A DNA stretch of 41,497 nucleotides, taken from Nocardia jinanensis. Lineage in GTDB: Bacteria > Actinomycetota > Actinomycetes > Mycobacteriales > Mycobacteriaceae. Below are positions 16,924-26,126 of this stretch, in pieces. The stretch covers positions 1 through 41,497 of the forward strand of contig NZ_BMMH01000036.1 of NCBI RefSeq assembly GCF_014645735.1, written 5' to 3'. The notes below the pieces were generated by a model. That model saw only the letters and a program-made list of their open reading frames with translations. It had not been told where the DNA came from and did not search any database. The number at the start of each line of letters is the position of its first letter. Within the stretch, counting starts at the first letter, position 1. Made by a program: the position numbers and the translations under genes.

Positions 16924-17115
16924 TCAGCGCTTCGGCATGAACAGCCACAGCGCGAGATAGATGAGGAACTGCGGGCCGGGCAGCACACAGGACACGACGA
17001 ACAGCAGCCGGACGATACCTGAGCTCCAGCCGAAGTATTCGGCGATACCGCCGCAGACTCCGCCGATCCACTTATCGGCGGTGGAGCGGGTGAAACGGCG
17101 TGCGGGGGCGGTCAT
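16924..17115 (-). CDS. PspC-domain membrane protein
   Basis: The 63-residue protein is nearly all PspC domain: KWIGGVCGGIAEYFGW, then a hydrophobic helix IVRLLFVVSCVLPGPQF continuing into IYLALWLFMPKR. In enterobacteria PspC is an inner-membrane component of the phage-shock envelope stress response; stand-alone actinobacterial PspC-domain proteins are less well understood. The ATG at 17115 has AAAGGA six bases upstream. A perfect 16-bp palindrome lies about 65 bp upstream. Confidence 0.88.
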   Translation of the reverse strand: MTAPARRFTRSTADKWIGGVCGGIAEYFGWSSGIVRLLFVVSCVLPGPQFLIYLALWLFMPKR

Positions 17116-17178
17116 GGCGGTCCTTTCGATCGCGGTTGCTACACCGTCCACTATCCGCACCGTCACCGGACGCTCGCA

Positions 17179-17194
17179 TCGGTAGCGCTACCGA
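17179..17194. promoter_or_regulatory. 16-bp perfect palindrome upstream of the PspC gene
   Basis: TCGGTAGCGCTACCGA reads the same on both strands. It lies in the 138-bp gap between the PspC gene (start 17115) and glmM (end 17254), at a position where an operator for the PspC promoter could sit. The size and symmetry suit a homodimeric repressor such as a TetR-family protein. The regulator is unknown. Confidence 0.4.
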
Positions 17195-17218
17195 CCCGCA
17201 CCCTGATTTCCGGGGCCC

Positions 17219-17245
17219 GTGGCTCAGGGTGGATCCCTGAGCCAC
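17219..17245 (-). terminator. hairpin terminator after glmM
   Basis: Two 11-base arms (GTGGCTCAGGG at 17219-17229 and its exact complement at 17235-17245) with a five-base loop start nine bases after the glmM stop codon. There is no obvious U-tract, which is common for actinobacterial intrinsic terminators. Confidence 0.75.
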
Positions 17246-17253
17246 CTACCGGT

Positions 17254-18639
17254 TCAGACAGCCGCGACCAGCTTCGCGAGATCGTCGGCGAGTTGCACAG
17301 CCCGGTCGTGATCCTCGGCTTCCACCATCACCCGGACCAGCTGTTCGGTACCGCTGGGGCGCAGCAGGATTCGACCGGATTCGCCGAGCAGGTCCTCGGC
17401 CGCGCGGACGGCTTCGCGGACCCCGGGATCGGAGGTGACCGCGGATTTGTTCGAGACCGGGACGTTCACCAGCACCTGCGGCACTTTCTGGATCACACCC
17501 GCCAGCTCGGCCAGCGGTTCACCGGTCCGCGCCATCCGGGCCATCAGTTGCAGGCCGGTGAGGATACCGTCGCCGGTGGTGCCGTGCCGCGGGAAGACGA
17601 CATGGCCGGACTGCTCGCCGCCCAGTGTGTAACCACCGGTGCGCAGTTCCTCCAGCACATAGCGGTCGCCGACGCCGGTGGTGCGCACGGCGATTCCGGC
17701 GGCGCGCATCGCGAGATGGAGTCCCAGATTGCTCATGACGGTGGCCACCAGGGTGTCGTCGACGAGAGTCCCGGCTTCCCGCATACCGATGGCCAGGATC
17801 GCCATGATCGCGTCACCGTCCACGACATCGCCCGCCGCGTCCACCGCCAGACAGCGATCGGCATCGCCGTCGTGGGCCAGGCCGAGATCGGCTCCGTGCT
17901 CCCGGACCGCCTGCTGCACCTGCTCGAGATGGGTCGACCCGCATCCGGCGTTGATGTTCAGTCCGTCGGGGTCTGCGTTGATCGCGACGACTCGGGCTCC
18001 GGCCTCCCGGTAGGCGGCGGGCCCGACTTCGGACGCGGCGCCGTGCGCGCAGTCCACGACAACCGTCAGCCCGCTCAGGTCCTGACCGGTGGCCTCCACC
18101 AGATGCTCGATATAACGTTCGTGGGTCCCGCCGACGCTGAACTGATCGGGCAGATCCGAACCGGGCTGGCGCGTTCCGGCGGCGCCGAGCACCCGGCCGA
18201 TCTTCGCTCCGGTCGGGCGATCGAAGCCACCGGCGTCGACCTGTGCCTCGATACGTTCCTCGACGGCGTCCTCGAGCTTGTGCCCACCGGCCGCGAAGAT
18301 CTTGATTCCGTTGTCCGGCATGGGATTGTGCGAGGCGGAGATCATCACACCCAGGCTCGCGCCGTACAGGCCGGTCAGATAGGCGACAGCCGGAGTGGGC
18401 AGCACGCCGACCGGTAACACATCCATTCCCGCGGCGGTCAGTCCCGCGGTCACCGCGGCCTCCAGCATCTCGCCGCTGGCGCGCGGATCCCGCCCGAGGA
18501 CCGCGATCCTACGGTGGCCGGAATGGACGTTCCCGCCCAGTACCTGCGCCGCCGCCCCGGCGACCCGTAACGCCAGCTCCGGACTCAACGAATCGTTGGC
18601 GAGCCCGCGTACGCCGTCGGTGCCGAACAGATGTCCCAT
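17254..18639 (-). CDS. glmM: phosphoglucosamine mutase
   Basis: GlmM converts glucosamine-6-phosphate to glucosamine-1-phosphate, the step after GlmS on the way to UDP-GlcNAc. The 461-residue protein begins MGHLFGTDGVRG; the catalytic phosphoserine is in ISASHNPMPDNG (S103), the metal loop is DGDADRC, and the C-terminal phosphate-binding loop is RPSGTEQLVRVMV. The start is fixed by the family N-terminus; upstream in-frame codons run into the rpsI terminator. Its own promoter should lie at 18640-18735. It is flanked by hairpin terminators on both sides, so it is probably transcribed alone. Confidence 0.97.
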   Translation of the reverse strand: MGHLFGTDGVRGLANDSLSPELALRVAGAAAQVLGGNVHSGHRRIAVLGRDPRASGEMLEAAVTAGLTAAGMDVLPVGVLPTPAVAYLTGLYGASLGVMISASHNPMPDNGIKIFAAGGHKLEDAVEERIEAQVDAGGFDRPTGAKIGRVLGAAGTRQPGSDLPDQFSVGGTHERYIEHLVEATGQDLSGLTVVVDCAHGAASEVGPAAYREAGARVVAINADPDGLNINAGCGSTHLEQVQQAVREHGADLGLAHDGDADRCLAVDAAGDVVDGDAIMAILAIGMREAGTLVDDTLVATVMSNLGLHLAMRAAGIAVRTTGVGDRYVLEELRTGGYTLGGEQSGHVVFPRHGTTGDGILTGLQLMARMARTGEPLAELAGVIQKVPQVLVNVPVSNKSAVTSDPGVREAVRAAEDLLGESGRILLRPSGTEQLVRVMVEAEDHDRAVQLADDLAKLVAAV

Positions 18640-18735
18640 ACCTTGCCCCTCGTCAGTGAGTCCACAGCGCGCGACGATCCCTGCCGAAACTGCCCTCGGA
18701 ACGGCCGGCCGGCGAACACCGCGGTAGATATAGCA

Positions 18736-18776
18736 CGAGAGCAGGCGACCGGACTCCGGCCGGTCGCCTGCTCTCG
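18736..18776 (-). terminator. strong hairpin terminator of the rplM-rpsI operon
   Basis: Perfect 17-base arms (18736-18752 and 18760-18776) flank a seven-base loop, about 60 bases after the rpsI stop. The stem is GC-rich and no U-tract is evident. It separates the ribosomal protein operon from glmM. Confidence 0.85.
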
Positions 18777-18834
18777 GAACCGACACCGGCTCGCCCACCC
18801 GCACGCGGCGGGCGGACAGCCGGCATCGGCGATA

Positions 18835-19343
<509 letters not shown>

Positions 19344-19347
<4 letters not shown>

Positions 19348-19787
19348 TGGGCCACCTGCTTGATCTCGAACGGAACGGGCTGCTGAGCGGTGTGCGGATG
19401 GGTCGGGCCCGCGTACACCTTCAACTTGCCGGCGATCGCGTTGCCGAGTTTGTTCTTGGGGATCATGCCCTTGACGGCCTTCTCCACCAGCCGGTCGGGG
19501 CGCGCTTCCAGCACCTGGCCGACAGTGCGGGACTTCAGGCCACCGGGATGCCCGGAGTGGTGGTGGATGAGCTTGTTCTGCCGCTTGTTGCCGCTGATGG
19601 CGACCTTGTCGGCGTTGATGATGATGACGAAATCGCCACCATCCATATGCGGTGCGTAGGTCGGCTTGTGCTTACCGCGCAGCAGATTCGCTGCCTGAAC
19701 GGCAAGACGGCCGAGCACTACGTCAGTGGCGTCGATGACGTACCACTGGCGGGTCACGTCACCCGCCTTCGGGCTGTACGTAGGCAC
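19344..19787 (-). CDS. rplM: 50S ribosomal protein L13
   Basis: The 147-residue protein matches L13: PTYSPKAGDVTRQWYVIDA at the start, then VLGRLAVQAANLLRGKHKP, a GDFVIIINADK segment and the PHTAQQPVPFEI end. The GTG at 19787 has AGGGA seven bases upstream, whereas the longer open frame upstream is Arg/Pro-rich noise. It is the first gene of the rplM-rpsI operon. Confidence 0.98.
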
Positions 19788-19894
19788 AGTGCTTCCCTGT
19801 CTGTCGTCGATGCTGCCGGCCCAGGTGCGTGGTCGAGGGGTTCCCGGCGGCCGGTTGAGACCCGGGCCTCGGCGTTCCACACACCAGCGGGCCA

Positions 19895-19913
19895 CGATAC
19901 CAGCCGGGTATCG
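19895..19913 (-). other. small hairpin between the rplM promoter region and the Hsp70-like gene
   Basis: CGATACC (19895-19901) pairs with GGTATCG (19907-19913) around a five-base loop. It lies 27 bases after the stop of the Hsp70-like gene and about 110 bases before rplM, so it could be a terminator of the former or part of the rplM leader. The stem is short; no known ribosomal-protein leader structure was recognised. Confidence 0.3.
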
Positions 19914-19939
19914 GCACCCGGAAACTGCCCGGACGCTGC

Positions 19940-21856
19940 TCAGATATCGATCGGCGGGCCCGGGTCGGCGATACCCGGCACACCGGGCACCGAGTACCGC
20001 AGGGTGTCGATACCGGGTTCCGCGCATTCGGCCCGGTCCGGCGCCTCGGCCGCGCCGGGCTCCGGCGCCGATCCCCGCACGGAATCTCCCGGTCCGGGTG
20101 CGGCGGGAACACGGGCGTAGAGCGGGTGACCGGTACCGCCCGGCGCCTCGTCGCCGGTGGCGGTCCGGCCGTGCGGTTCGATGGTCACCCGCGGCATGGG
20201 CACGCATCCGGCCGTCGCGGTCGACACCGGGTGGCCCGGGGCGACCGGAGCGGCGACCGCGGTCTCGGTTCCCGGTTGAGCCCGCGCTGTTCCCGCCGCG
20301 TCGGTACCCCAGGCCGTGGCAGCGAGTGCGGCCACCCCGATAACGGCGTGCGCGCCGAACAGGTTGTCCTTCATCTTGTTCCAGAGTTTGCCCTTGCCCC
20401 GGTCACCTTCCGGTTCCGCACCGGTCCGCGATTCGGCGGCCGGTCCGTTCCGGCCGGGTTCGGGCCATCCGGGCCCCGGCGATACCGCCGATTGGTTACC
20501 GGTCGCCGGATCCGGGGCCCGGGTGAACCGGCTCGGGGGCCCCGCTATCGGCGGCGGCAACTCCCCGCGCTCGACCTTCACCGTGGCTTCCTGATCCGGT
20601 GAACCGTACGGGGAGGAATTGGGCGGACCGGGTGGCGGCGGTGCGGCGGGCCCGCCCTGGGCCTGTCCCGGCAGCGGACCACCGGCGCCGGACGGCCCGG
20701 GCCCGGCGTGCGGCGGGTAGGGGCCCGTATCCGGGACATTCCACTCGGGAGGTTTCGGGGACGGCGGCCCCGGCGGCGCGGTATTCGGAGCCGGTACCGG
20801 TGGATGCGGCCCGGGCGCGGGTCGATACGAGTCCGGCGGCGGGTTCTGACCGGGAGCGGGGCCGTTCGGTCCGGGACCGCCCGCGGGCCACCCGCCAGCC
20901 GCGTAGTTCGCCGCGGGCGCACCGTGTTCCGGCTGCGGCACCGGCGCGCCCGGCGCGGCCTGCGGGTGAGGGGCCGGATCCGCTTCGTCGTCCTCGTTTT
21001 CGCTGATCAGCAGGTGTGTGGCGCCGAGTACCAGCGCGTGCATGGGATGTTCGGCCTTCTTCAGCCGCTGCCCCAGATGGTTGCGGAACGCGAACCGCAG
21101 GGTTTCGTTGAACACCACCTGCCCGGCCAGCAGCACCGTCGAATTGTCCGCGCCGATCGAGCGTGCCGCGGCCATCACTTCGATCACGGTGTCGTCGGCG
21201 ATCCGGGGATTGCGGGTCGATTCGGGGTCGATCGACACGTACACCGATTCGGTCGGCCGCTCGTCGTCACCGTGTACGGCGACGACGAGTATGTTGGCGC
21301 GGCCGTCCACGACCTGCCCGTCGAAATGGACCGCGGTGGCCCCGATGCCCTCGGGTAACACGGGGTCGGGCGGCCGGACCAGGCCGAGCGCGCGTACGTA
21401 ACCGGACAGTGCGATGGATTCCGGAATCGGCTCGACCTCTACGTCGAGTTGTTCGACCAGCTGGGCGTACGCGTCGATCTTCGCGTCCGGCCAGTCGTCC
21501 GGATACGGCAGTGCGACCACATCGGGCTTACCCCGCAGATAGGTCCCCACCGACGCCAGCGGGTTGTAGAGACGGGCCCGGAACACCAGCTCGGCCGGCC
21601 AGGTGGCCCCGGCTATGACGATCTGGGGATGACCGAGGATCTCCCGCACATCCGGGATCGCCATCCCGAGATCGGGCCGCTGCCGGTCCGCACCGGCGGT
21701 GTAGAGACGGCCGGAGGCGTCGGCCAGCAGATAGGCGGGCGGGTTGTAGCTTCCCTCGACCTGCACGGGGCGGATGGGCACGCCGGATCCGCCCGCGGCG
21801 ACGGACACCACATCCCACCCGAGATGTACCGCCCCAACTCGCACCATCACAGGCAT
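19940..21856 (-). CDS. degenerate Hsp70/actin-like protein with Pro-rich linker and membrane segment
   Basis: The 638-residue protein has a ~310-residue N-terminal region that looks like a diverged actin/Hsp70-type fold (VGAVHLGWDVVSVAAGG; GATAVHFDGQ; VLLAGQVVFNETLRFAF in the place of the adenosine motif), with the phosphate motifs poorly conserved. A Pro/Gly/Ala-rich region (about 320-480) follows, then a basic KGKLWNKMKDN segment and a hydrophobic helix (AHAVIGVAALAATAWG, about 495-515), then a ~120-residue tail presumably outside the membrane. It may relate to Rv3446c-type proteins associated with type VII secretion, encoded near rplM in mycobacteria; I am not certain. The ATG at 21856 or 21847 is the likely start. 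Confidence 0.65.
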   Translation of the reverse strand: MPVMVRVGAVHLGWDVVSVAAGGSGVPIRPVQVEGSYNPPAYLLADASGRLYTAGADRQRPDLGMAIPDVREILGHPQIVIAGATWPAELVFRARLYNPLASVGTYLRGKPDVVALPYPDDWPDAKIDAYAQLVEQLDVEVEPIPESIALSGYVRALGLVRPPDPVLPEGIGATAVHFDGQVVDGRANILVVAVHGDDERPTESVYVSIDPESTRNPRIADDTVIEVMAAARSIGADNSTVLLAGQVVFNETLRFAFRNHLGQRLKKAEHPMHALVLGATHLLISENEDDEADPAPHPQAAPGAPVPQPEHGAPAANYAAGGWPAGGPGPNGPAPGQNPPPDSYRPAPGPHPPVPAPNTAPPGPPSPKPPEWNVPDTGPYPPHAGPGPSGAGGPLPGQAQGGPAAPPPPGPPNSSPYGSPDQEATVKVERGELPPPIAGPPSRFTRAPDPATGNQSAVSPGPGWPEPGRNGPAAESRTGAEPEGDRGKGKLWNKMKDNLFGAHAVIGVAALAATAWGTDAAGTARAQPGTETAVAAPVAPGHPVSTATAGCVPMPRVTIEPHGRTATGDEAPGGTGHPLYARVPAAPGPGDSVRGSAPEPGAAEAPDRAECAEPGIDTLRYSVPGVPGIADPGPPIDI

Positions 21857-21938
21857 CAGTGTGCCTGGTGTGTGGTCGTCGCGCTCGCCGCCCCCACCCA
21901 CCAGCGACGGGGGCAGCGGATCGGCCCGTTCGACGCTC

Positions 21939-24557
21939 TCATCTCGCGGACTTCTTCAGTCGCAAGCGGGTCCAGGTGATGAGTCCGAGCACCACTGTGA
22001 TGGCCACCACCAGGCCGATATCCAGGAACCATGCGCTTCGCGTATGTTCCCAGAACCCGTCCTGTTGCGATTGGACGAACAGTGAGCGAATATCCACCGT
22101 CGATGCTCCGGCGGCGTAACCCCAGCGCGAGGGGAACAGCCACGAGACCTGTTCCAGCACCACGCGATCGGTCACCGGGATCAGGCCCCCGGCCATCACC
22201 AGCAGACCCATGATCGCCACCACCAGCAGCGGCATCACCTGTTCACTGGATTTGGCCAGACTGGACAGCAGCAGTCCGAACACCACGCAGGCGACGGCCG
22301 TGGCGGCGATATCCAGATAGAGTTCGGCGCCACCGATGGCCAGCACCGACCCCTCCTCCGGCCGCTTCTTGCCCAGCAACACGAAACCGATCATCACACC
22401 CGACTGCAGCAGCGCGGCCACGCTGAAGACCACGATCTTCGCCGTCAGGTACGCACCCGACCGCAACCCGACCGCGCGCTCCCGCAGGAAGATGGTCCGC
22501 TCCCCGACCAGATCACGCACGGTGAGGGTGGATCCCATGAAACAGGCGCCGAGGATGAGCACCACCAGCAACTGCTGCGGTTCGGAGCTGCCGATACGGA
22601 CGAAGCTCCCGTCGTCGGTCTGGGTCAGCGGCGGTGGCGAGAACCCGTACTGGCCCGGCACCACCAGCGACAATCCGCCGAGCACGAACGGCAGCACCAC
22701 CAGGAAGACGAGGTAGCCGCGGTCGGCCAGGATCAAACGCAACTGCCGCCGGGCCAGGGTGGAGAACTGTTTCCAGGCGCCGGACTGCGGGGGCGAGCCC
22801 CCGCCGCTCTGCCGCGCGGCAGGCGGCGGTGGTGGTGGCAGCGCCGCCTGCCGGGATCGGTAGTGCGCGAACGCGGCGTCCGGGTTGGCCGCCACATCGG
22901 CGAAGATCTTGGCCCAATCGCTGGTACCCAGCGCGGCTTCCACACCCGCCGGGTTTCCCGCGTAGGCGGTTTTGCCGCCGGGCGCCAGCAGTACCACCTG
23001 ATCGCACATGTCCAGGCAGGCCACGGAGTGGGTGACCACGATGACCACGCGGCCGGCATCGGCCAATTCCCGCAACATCACCATGACCTGCCGGTCCAGT
23101 GCCGGGTCGAGGCCGGAAGTCGGTTCGTCCAGGATCAGCAGGGAGGGACCGGTGAGCAGTTCCAGCGCCACCGACGCACGTTTGCGCTGACCACCCGAGA
23201 GCCGGTCGACCCGGGTATCGGCGTGTTCGGTGAGCGAGAGTTCACGCAGGACACCGTCGATGACCTGCTGCCGGTCCGCTTTGGAGGAGTCCGGTGGCAG
23301 CCGAAGTTCCGCGGCGAAGCCCAGCGCCTGCCGGACGGTCAGCTGACGGTGCAGCACATCGTCCTGCGGGACCATGCCGATACGCGAACGCAGCGCCTCG
23401 TATTCGGCGTGCAGATCACGGCCCTCGAAGCTCACCGCACCACCGGAGGGCTGGGTGCTGCCCGCGATCAGCCTCGACAGTGTGGACTTACCGGCGCCGG
23501 AGGGTCCGATCAACGCGGTCAGTGTGCCGCGCGCGGCCTGCATGTTCACATCGACGAGCAACTGTTTGTTGCCCTCGACGGTGAACCCGACCCCGTGCAC
23601 GGCCAGGCCCTGTTCGGCGACCGGACGCTGCCTGTGTACGAGGGTGCCCTGCTGTACCTCGAAGTCGATGTTGCCGATGGTGATGATGTCGCGTTCGCGC
23701 AGTGCGGTGCGCTGCTGACGGACACCGTTGACGAATGTCCCGTTGGCCGAACCGAGGTCCTCGAGGGTGAGGCCCTCGGCGCCGGCGACCAGGCGCGCGT
23801 GCTTACGCGAGGCCAGTGGATCGTTGACGACGATCTGGTTGTCCGAGGTACGCCCGATCGCCAGACCCCCCGGCGGGATCCGGTCGGCCCGGGCGATCGG
23901 CCCTTCGGTGGCCCGGTGGCGCACCGGCGGTACCGCCGCCACACTCGCCTTGGCGGTCATGTTCACATTGGCGGCCTGCGGCGGTACCACCGGCGGCCGG
24001 CCGCCGGTGGCGACCTGCGGTGCCCGGGGCGGTTGCCCACCGTGCGGCGGCCACGGCTCCGGCGCCGGACGTTGCGCGGGCAGCGGCTGGCTCGGTGCCG
24101 GTCCGTGCTGCCCGTGCGGCGGGACCTGCGGTTGCGAACCGGATTGCGGCCGCGGCGGCGGAGCGGGCCGCCGCAGCGGCTGCGACTGCTGGGGTGGCCG
24201 TGCGTGCGCCTGCGGGCGCGGCGGTTGCTGTTGCTGCTGGGGGACTCCGGAGGGAACGAGCCAGAGCAGCGGACCGCTGATCGCGTCACCGAGACGGACC
24301 TGGGTGGGCCGGTCGATGGGAACAGGCCCACCGACTCGCCGCGCATCGACGAACACCCCGTTGGTACTGCCGTTGTCGGAGAGTACCCAGGCTCCCGACT
24401 GCCAGGCCAGTATCGCGTGTACTCGTGATACCAGCGGACTGTCGACGAACAGCGTCACATCGGGCGCGCGGCCCAGCGTGATCTGCTGATTCGAATCGAA
24501 GACTCGTTCGGTTCCATCATGGCGCACCGTGATGGTGCGCACCCCCGGTGCAGACAT
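21939..24557 (-). CDS. FHA-FHA-ABC exporter half-transporter (Rv1747-like)
   Basis: The 872-residue protein has two phosphothreonine-binding FHA domains (about residues 8-75 with LGRAPDVTLF, SRVHAIL, STNGVFV; about 210-290 with IGRTSDNQIV, SRKHARL, SANGTFV) separated by a Pro/Gln-rich linker. An ABC ATPase follows (Walker A GPSGAGKST near 352; signature LSGGQRKR; Walker B LLILDEP near 479), then an ABC2-type membrane domain with about six helices (605-866). In M. tuberculosis Rv1747 has this architecture and is phosphorylated by PknF, with the FHA domains reading the phosphorylation; lipid or glycolipid export is suggested. The gene is divergent from the metallopeptidase gene. Confidence 0.92.
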   Translation of the reverse strand: MSAPGVRTITVRHDGTERVFDSNQQITLGRAPDVTLFVDSPLVSRVHAILAWQSGAWVLSDNGSTNGVFVDARRVGGPVPIDRPTQVRLGDAISGPLLWLVPSGVPQQQQQPPRPQAHARPPQQSQPLRRPAPPPRPQSGSQPQVPPHGQHGPAPSQPLPAQRPAPEPWPPHGGQPPRAPQVATGGRPPVVPPQAANVNMTAKASVAAVPPVRHRATEGPIARADRIPPGGLAIGRTSDNQIVVNDPLASRKHARLVAGAEGLTLEDLGSANGTFVNGVRQQRTALRERDIITIGNIDFEVQQGTLVHRQRPVAEQGLAVHGVGFTVEGNKQLLVDVNMQAARGTLTALIGPSGAGKSTLSRLIAGSTQPSGGAVSFEGRDLHAEYEALRSRIGMVPQDDVLHRQLTVRQALGFAAELRLPPDSSKADRQQVIDGVLRELSLTEHADTRVDRLSGGQRKRASVALELLTGPSLLILDEPTSGLDPALDRQVMVMLRELADAGRVVIVVTHSVACLDMCDQVVLLAPGGKTAYAGNPAGVEAALGTSDWAKIFADVAANPDAAFAHYRSRQAALPPPPPPAARQSGGGSPPQSGAWKQFSTLARRQLRLILADRGYLVFLVVLPFVLGGLSLVVPGQYGFSPPPLTQTDDGSFVRIGSSEPQQLLVVLILGACFMGSTLTVRDLVGERTIFLRERAVGLRSGAYLTAKIVVFSVAALLQSGVMIGFVLLGKKRPEEGSVLAIGGAELYLDIAATAVACVVFGLLLSSLAKSSEQVMPLLVVAIMGLLVMAGGLIPVTDRVVLEQVSWLFPSRWGYAAGASTVDIRSLFVQSQQDGFWEHTRSAWFLDIGLVVAITVVLGLITWTRLRLKKSAR

Positions 24558-24594
24558 GCAGCGGATACTATTCCATTACCCGGGCGTCGGAGGT

Positions 24595-24623
24595 GCCCCC
24601 GAGCGGGGGCGATCTCCCCGCTC
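24595..24623 (+). other. two overlapping, mutually exclusive hairpins in the metallopeptidase leader
   Basis: GCCCCC at 24595-24600 can pair with GGGGGC at 24605-24610, and GAGCGGGG at 24601-24608 can instead pair with CCCCGCTC at 24616-24623. Both stems are perfect and cannot form together. They lie 50-80 bases before the ATG at 24673. Whether they are transcribed or regulatory is unknown. Confidence 0.35.
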
Positions 24624-24672
24624 CGGAGGCAACGTAGTTGCACCCGAACCGGCCGAAAATGGGGGAGGATCC

Positions 24673-26106
24673 ATGCCGAAACTCACGACTTCCGCTGTCG
24701 TCGTCTCGGCCCTGTGCGCACTGTTGCTGGTCACCGGGTGTACCCGATCCGTGGACGGTCGCGCGGTATCGATCTACGACAATCCCTTCCAGGTGGCCGG
24801 TCTGCCGACCACGAGCGGTCCCAGCGGTCCGCGGGAGAACGCCCCGACCTCCGATCTGATCGCCGAACACGGCGACGGCGGTGAGGTCGATACGCTGGCG
24901 CTGAACGCGGTGACCGATGTGCAGGCGTATTGGGAGGAGCACTACGGCGCCGAGTTCGAGGGTGAATTCGAACCGGTCGACAAACTGATCTCCTGGAGTG
25001 CCCGGGATTCGCGTCGCGATTCGGTGGAGTTCTGCACGGAGTCGACCTATCGCATGGTGAACGCGGCCTACTGTCGGCTGGACAACTCCATCGGCTGGGA
25101 CCGGGCGCTGCTGCTGCCCACCATGACCGAGACATTCGGGCAGATGTCGGTGGTGATGGTGATCGCCCACGAGTACGGGCACGCGATCCAGAACAACGCG
25201 AAGATCGTCGATCGCGACGATCCGGTGATCGTCAAGGAACAGCAGGCCGACTGTTTCGCCGGCGCGTACATGCGCTGGGTCGCCGAAGGAGAATCGGACT
25301 ACTTCACCATCAACACCTCCGACGGCCTGAACTCGGTACTGGCCGCCACGGTGGCGATCCGCGATTCCGACCCCGACGACCCCGAGAGCGTGCACGGCTC
25401 GGCCTTCGAACGGGTCTCGGCGGTGCAGATCGGTTTCACCGACGGCGCCAAGGGCTGTAAGGGGATCGATATGGACGAGATCGAGCAGCGCCGGGGTGAT
25501 CTGCCGCAGAGTTTCGAGGGGGCGTCCGGGGAGTTCGAGATCACCGAGAAGAGCCTGGTCGAGCTGAGCAAGGCCCTGTCGGTGATCCTGCCGACCCCGA
25601 AGGAACCGACCTATCGCTACGACGGCGCCGAAATAGAGTGCAGCGACGGGGTTTCCACCGAACCCGTCACCTATTGCCCGGCGAGCAACACGATCGCCAC
25701 CAATATCGACGGGCTCGCCGAGCGTGGGACGGCCACCGATGATTCGGAAGTCCCGCTACCGGTGAAGGTCACCGGCGATTTCAACGGTTATGTGGTGTTC
25801 ATCTCGCGCTACACATTGGCGGTACAGCAGAGCCGGGACCAGGGGCTGGTCGGCGCGAAAACGGGACTGCGGGCGGCCTGCCTGTCCGGGGTGGCCACCG
25901 GGAAGCTGGCGGAATCCGGGCGCGCACAGGGCGATATCACGCTGGCGGCCGGGGATCTGGACGAGGCCGTATCGGGTCTGCTGGCCGACGGCCTGGCCGC
26001 CAGCGATGTCGAGGGTAAAACGGTGCCGAGCGGATTCTCCCGAGTGGACGCGTTCCGCGCGGGCGTTCTCGGCGGCGAGGACACCTGTAGCGCCCGGTAC
26101 GAATAG
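24673..26106 (+). CDS. neutral zinc metallopeptidase lipoprotein (YpfJ-like)
   Basis: The 477-residue protein has a lipoprotein signal ending LLLVTGC and, in the first half, the zinc motif HEYGH (H166 and H170 as ligands, E167 catalytic) with a downstream KEQQADCFAG segment whose E189 or D193 is the likely third ligand. This layout matches the YpfJ-type putative neutral zinc metallopeptidase family. The C-terminal ~200 residues form a second region of unknown fold with several cysteines. The start is chosen from GGGGGAGG just upstream and from the signal peptide. It probably works on the outer face of the cytoplasmic membrane; the substrate is unknown. It converges on the FHA gene with only 20 bp between. 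Confidence 0.85.
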   Translation: MPKLTTSAVVVSALCALLLVTGCTRSVDGRAVSIYDNPFQVAGLPTTSGPSGPRENAPTSDLIAEHGDGGEVDTLALNAVTDVQAYWEEHYGAEFEGEFEPVDKLISWSARDSRRDSVEFCTESTYRMVNAAYCRLDNSIGWDRALLLPTMTETFGQMSVVMVIAHEYGHAIQNNAKIVDRDDPVIVKEQQADCFAGAYMRWVAEGESDYFTINTSDGLNSVLAATVAIRDSDPDDPESVHGSAFERVSAVQIGFTDGAKGCKGIDMDEIEQRRGDLPQSFEGASGEFEITEKSLVELSKALSVILPTPKEPTYRYDGAEIECSDGVSTEPVTYCPASNTIATNIDGLAERGTATDDSEVPLPVKVTGDFNGYVVFISRYTLAVQQSRDQGLVGAKTGLRAACLSGVATGKLAESGRAQGDITLAAGDLDEAVSGLLADGLAASDVEGKTVPSGFSRVDAFRAGVLGGEDTCSARYE

Positions 26107-26126
26107 AGCAGGTGCGCGCCGCCGTC

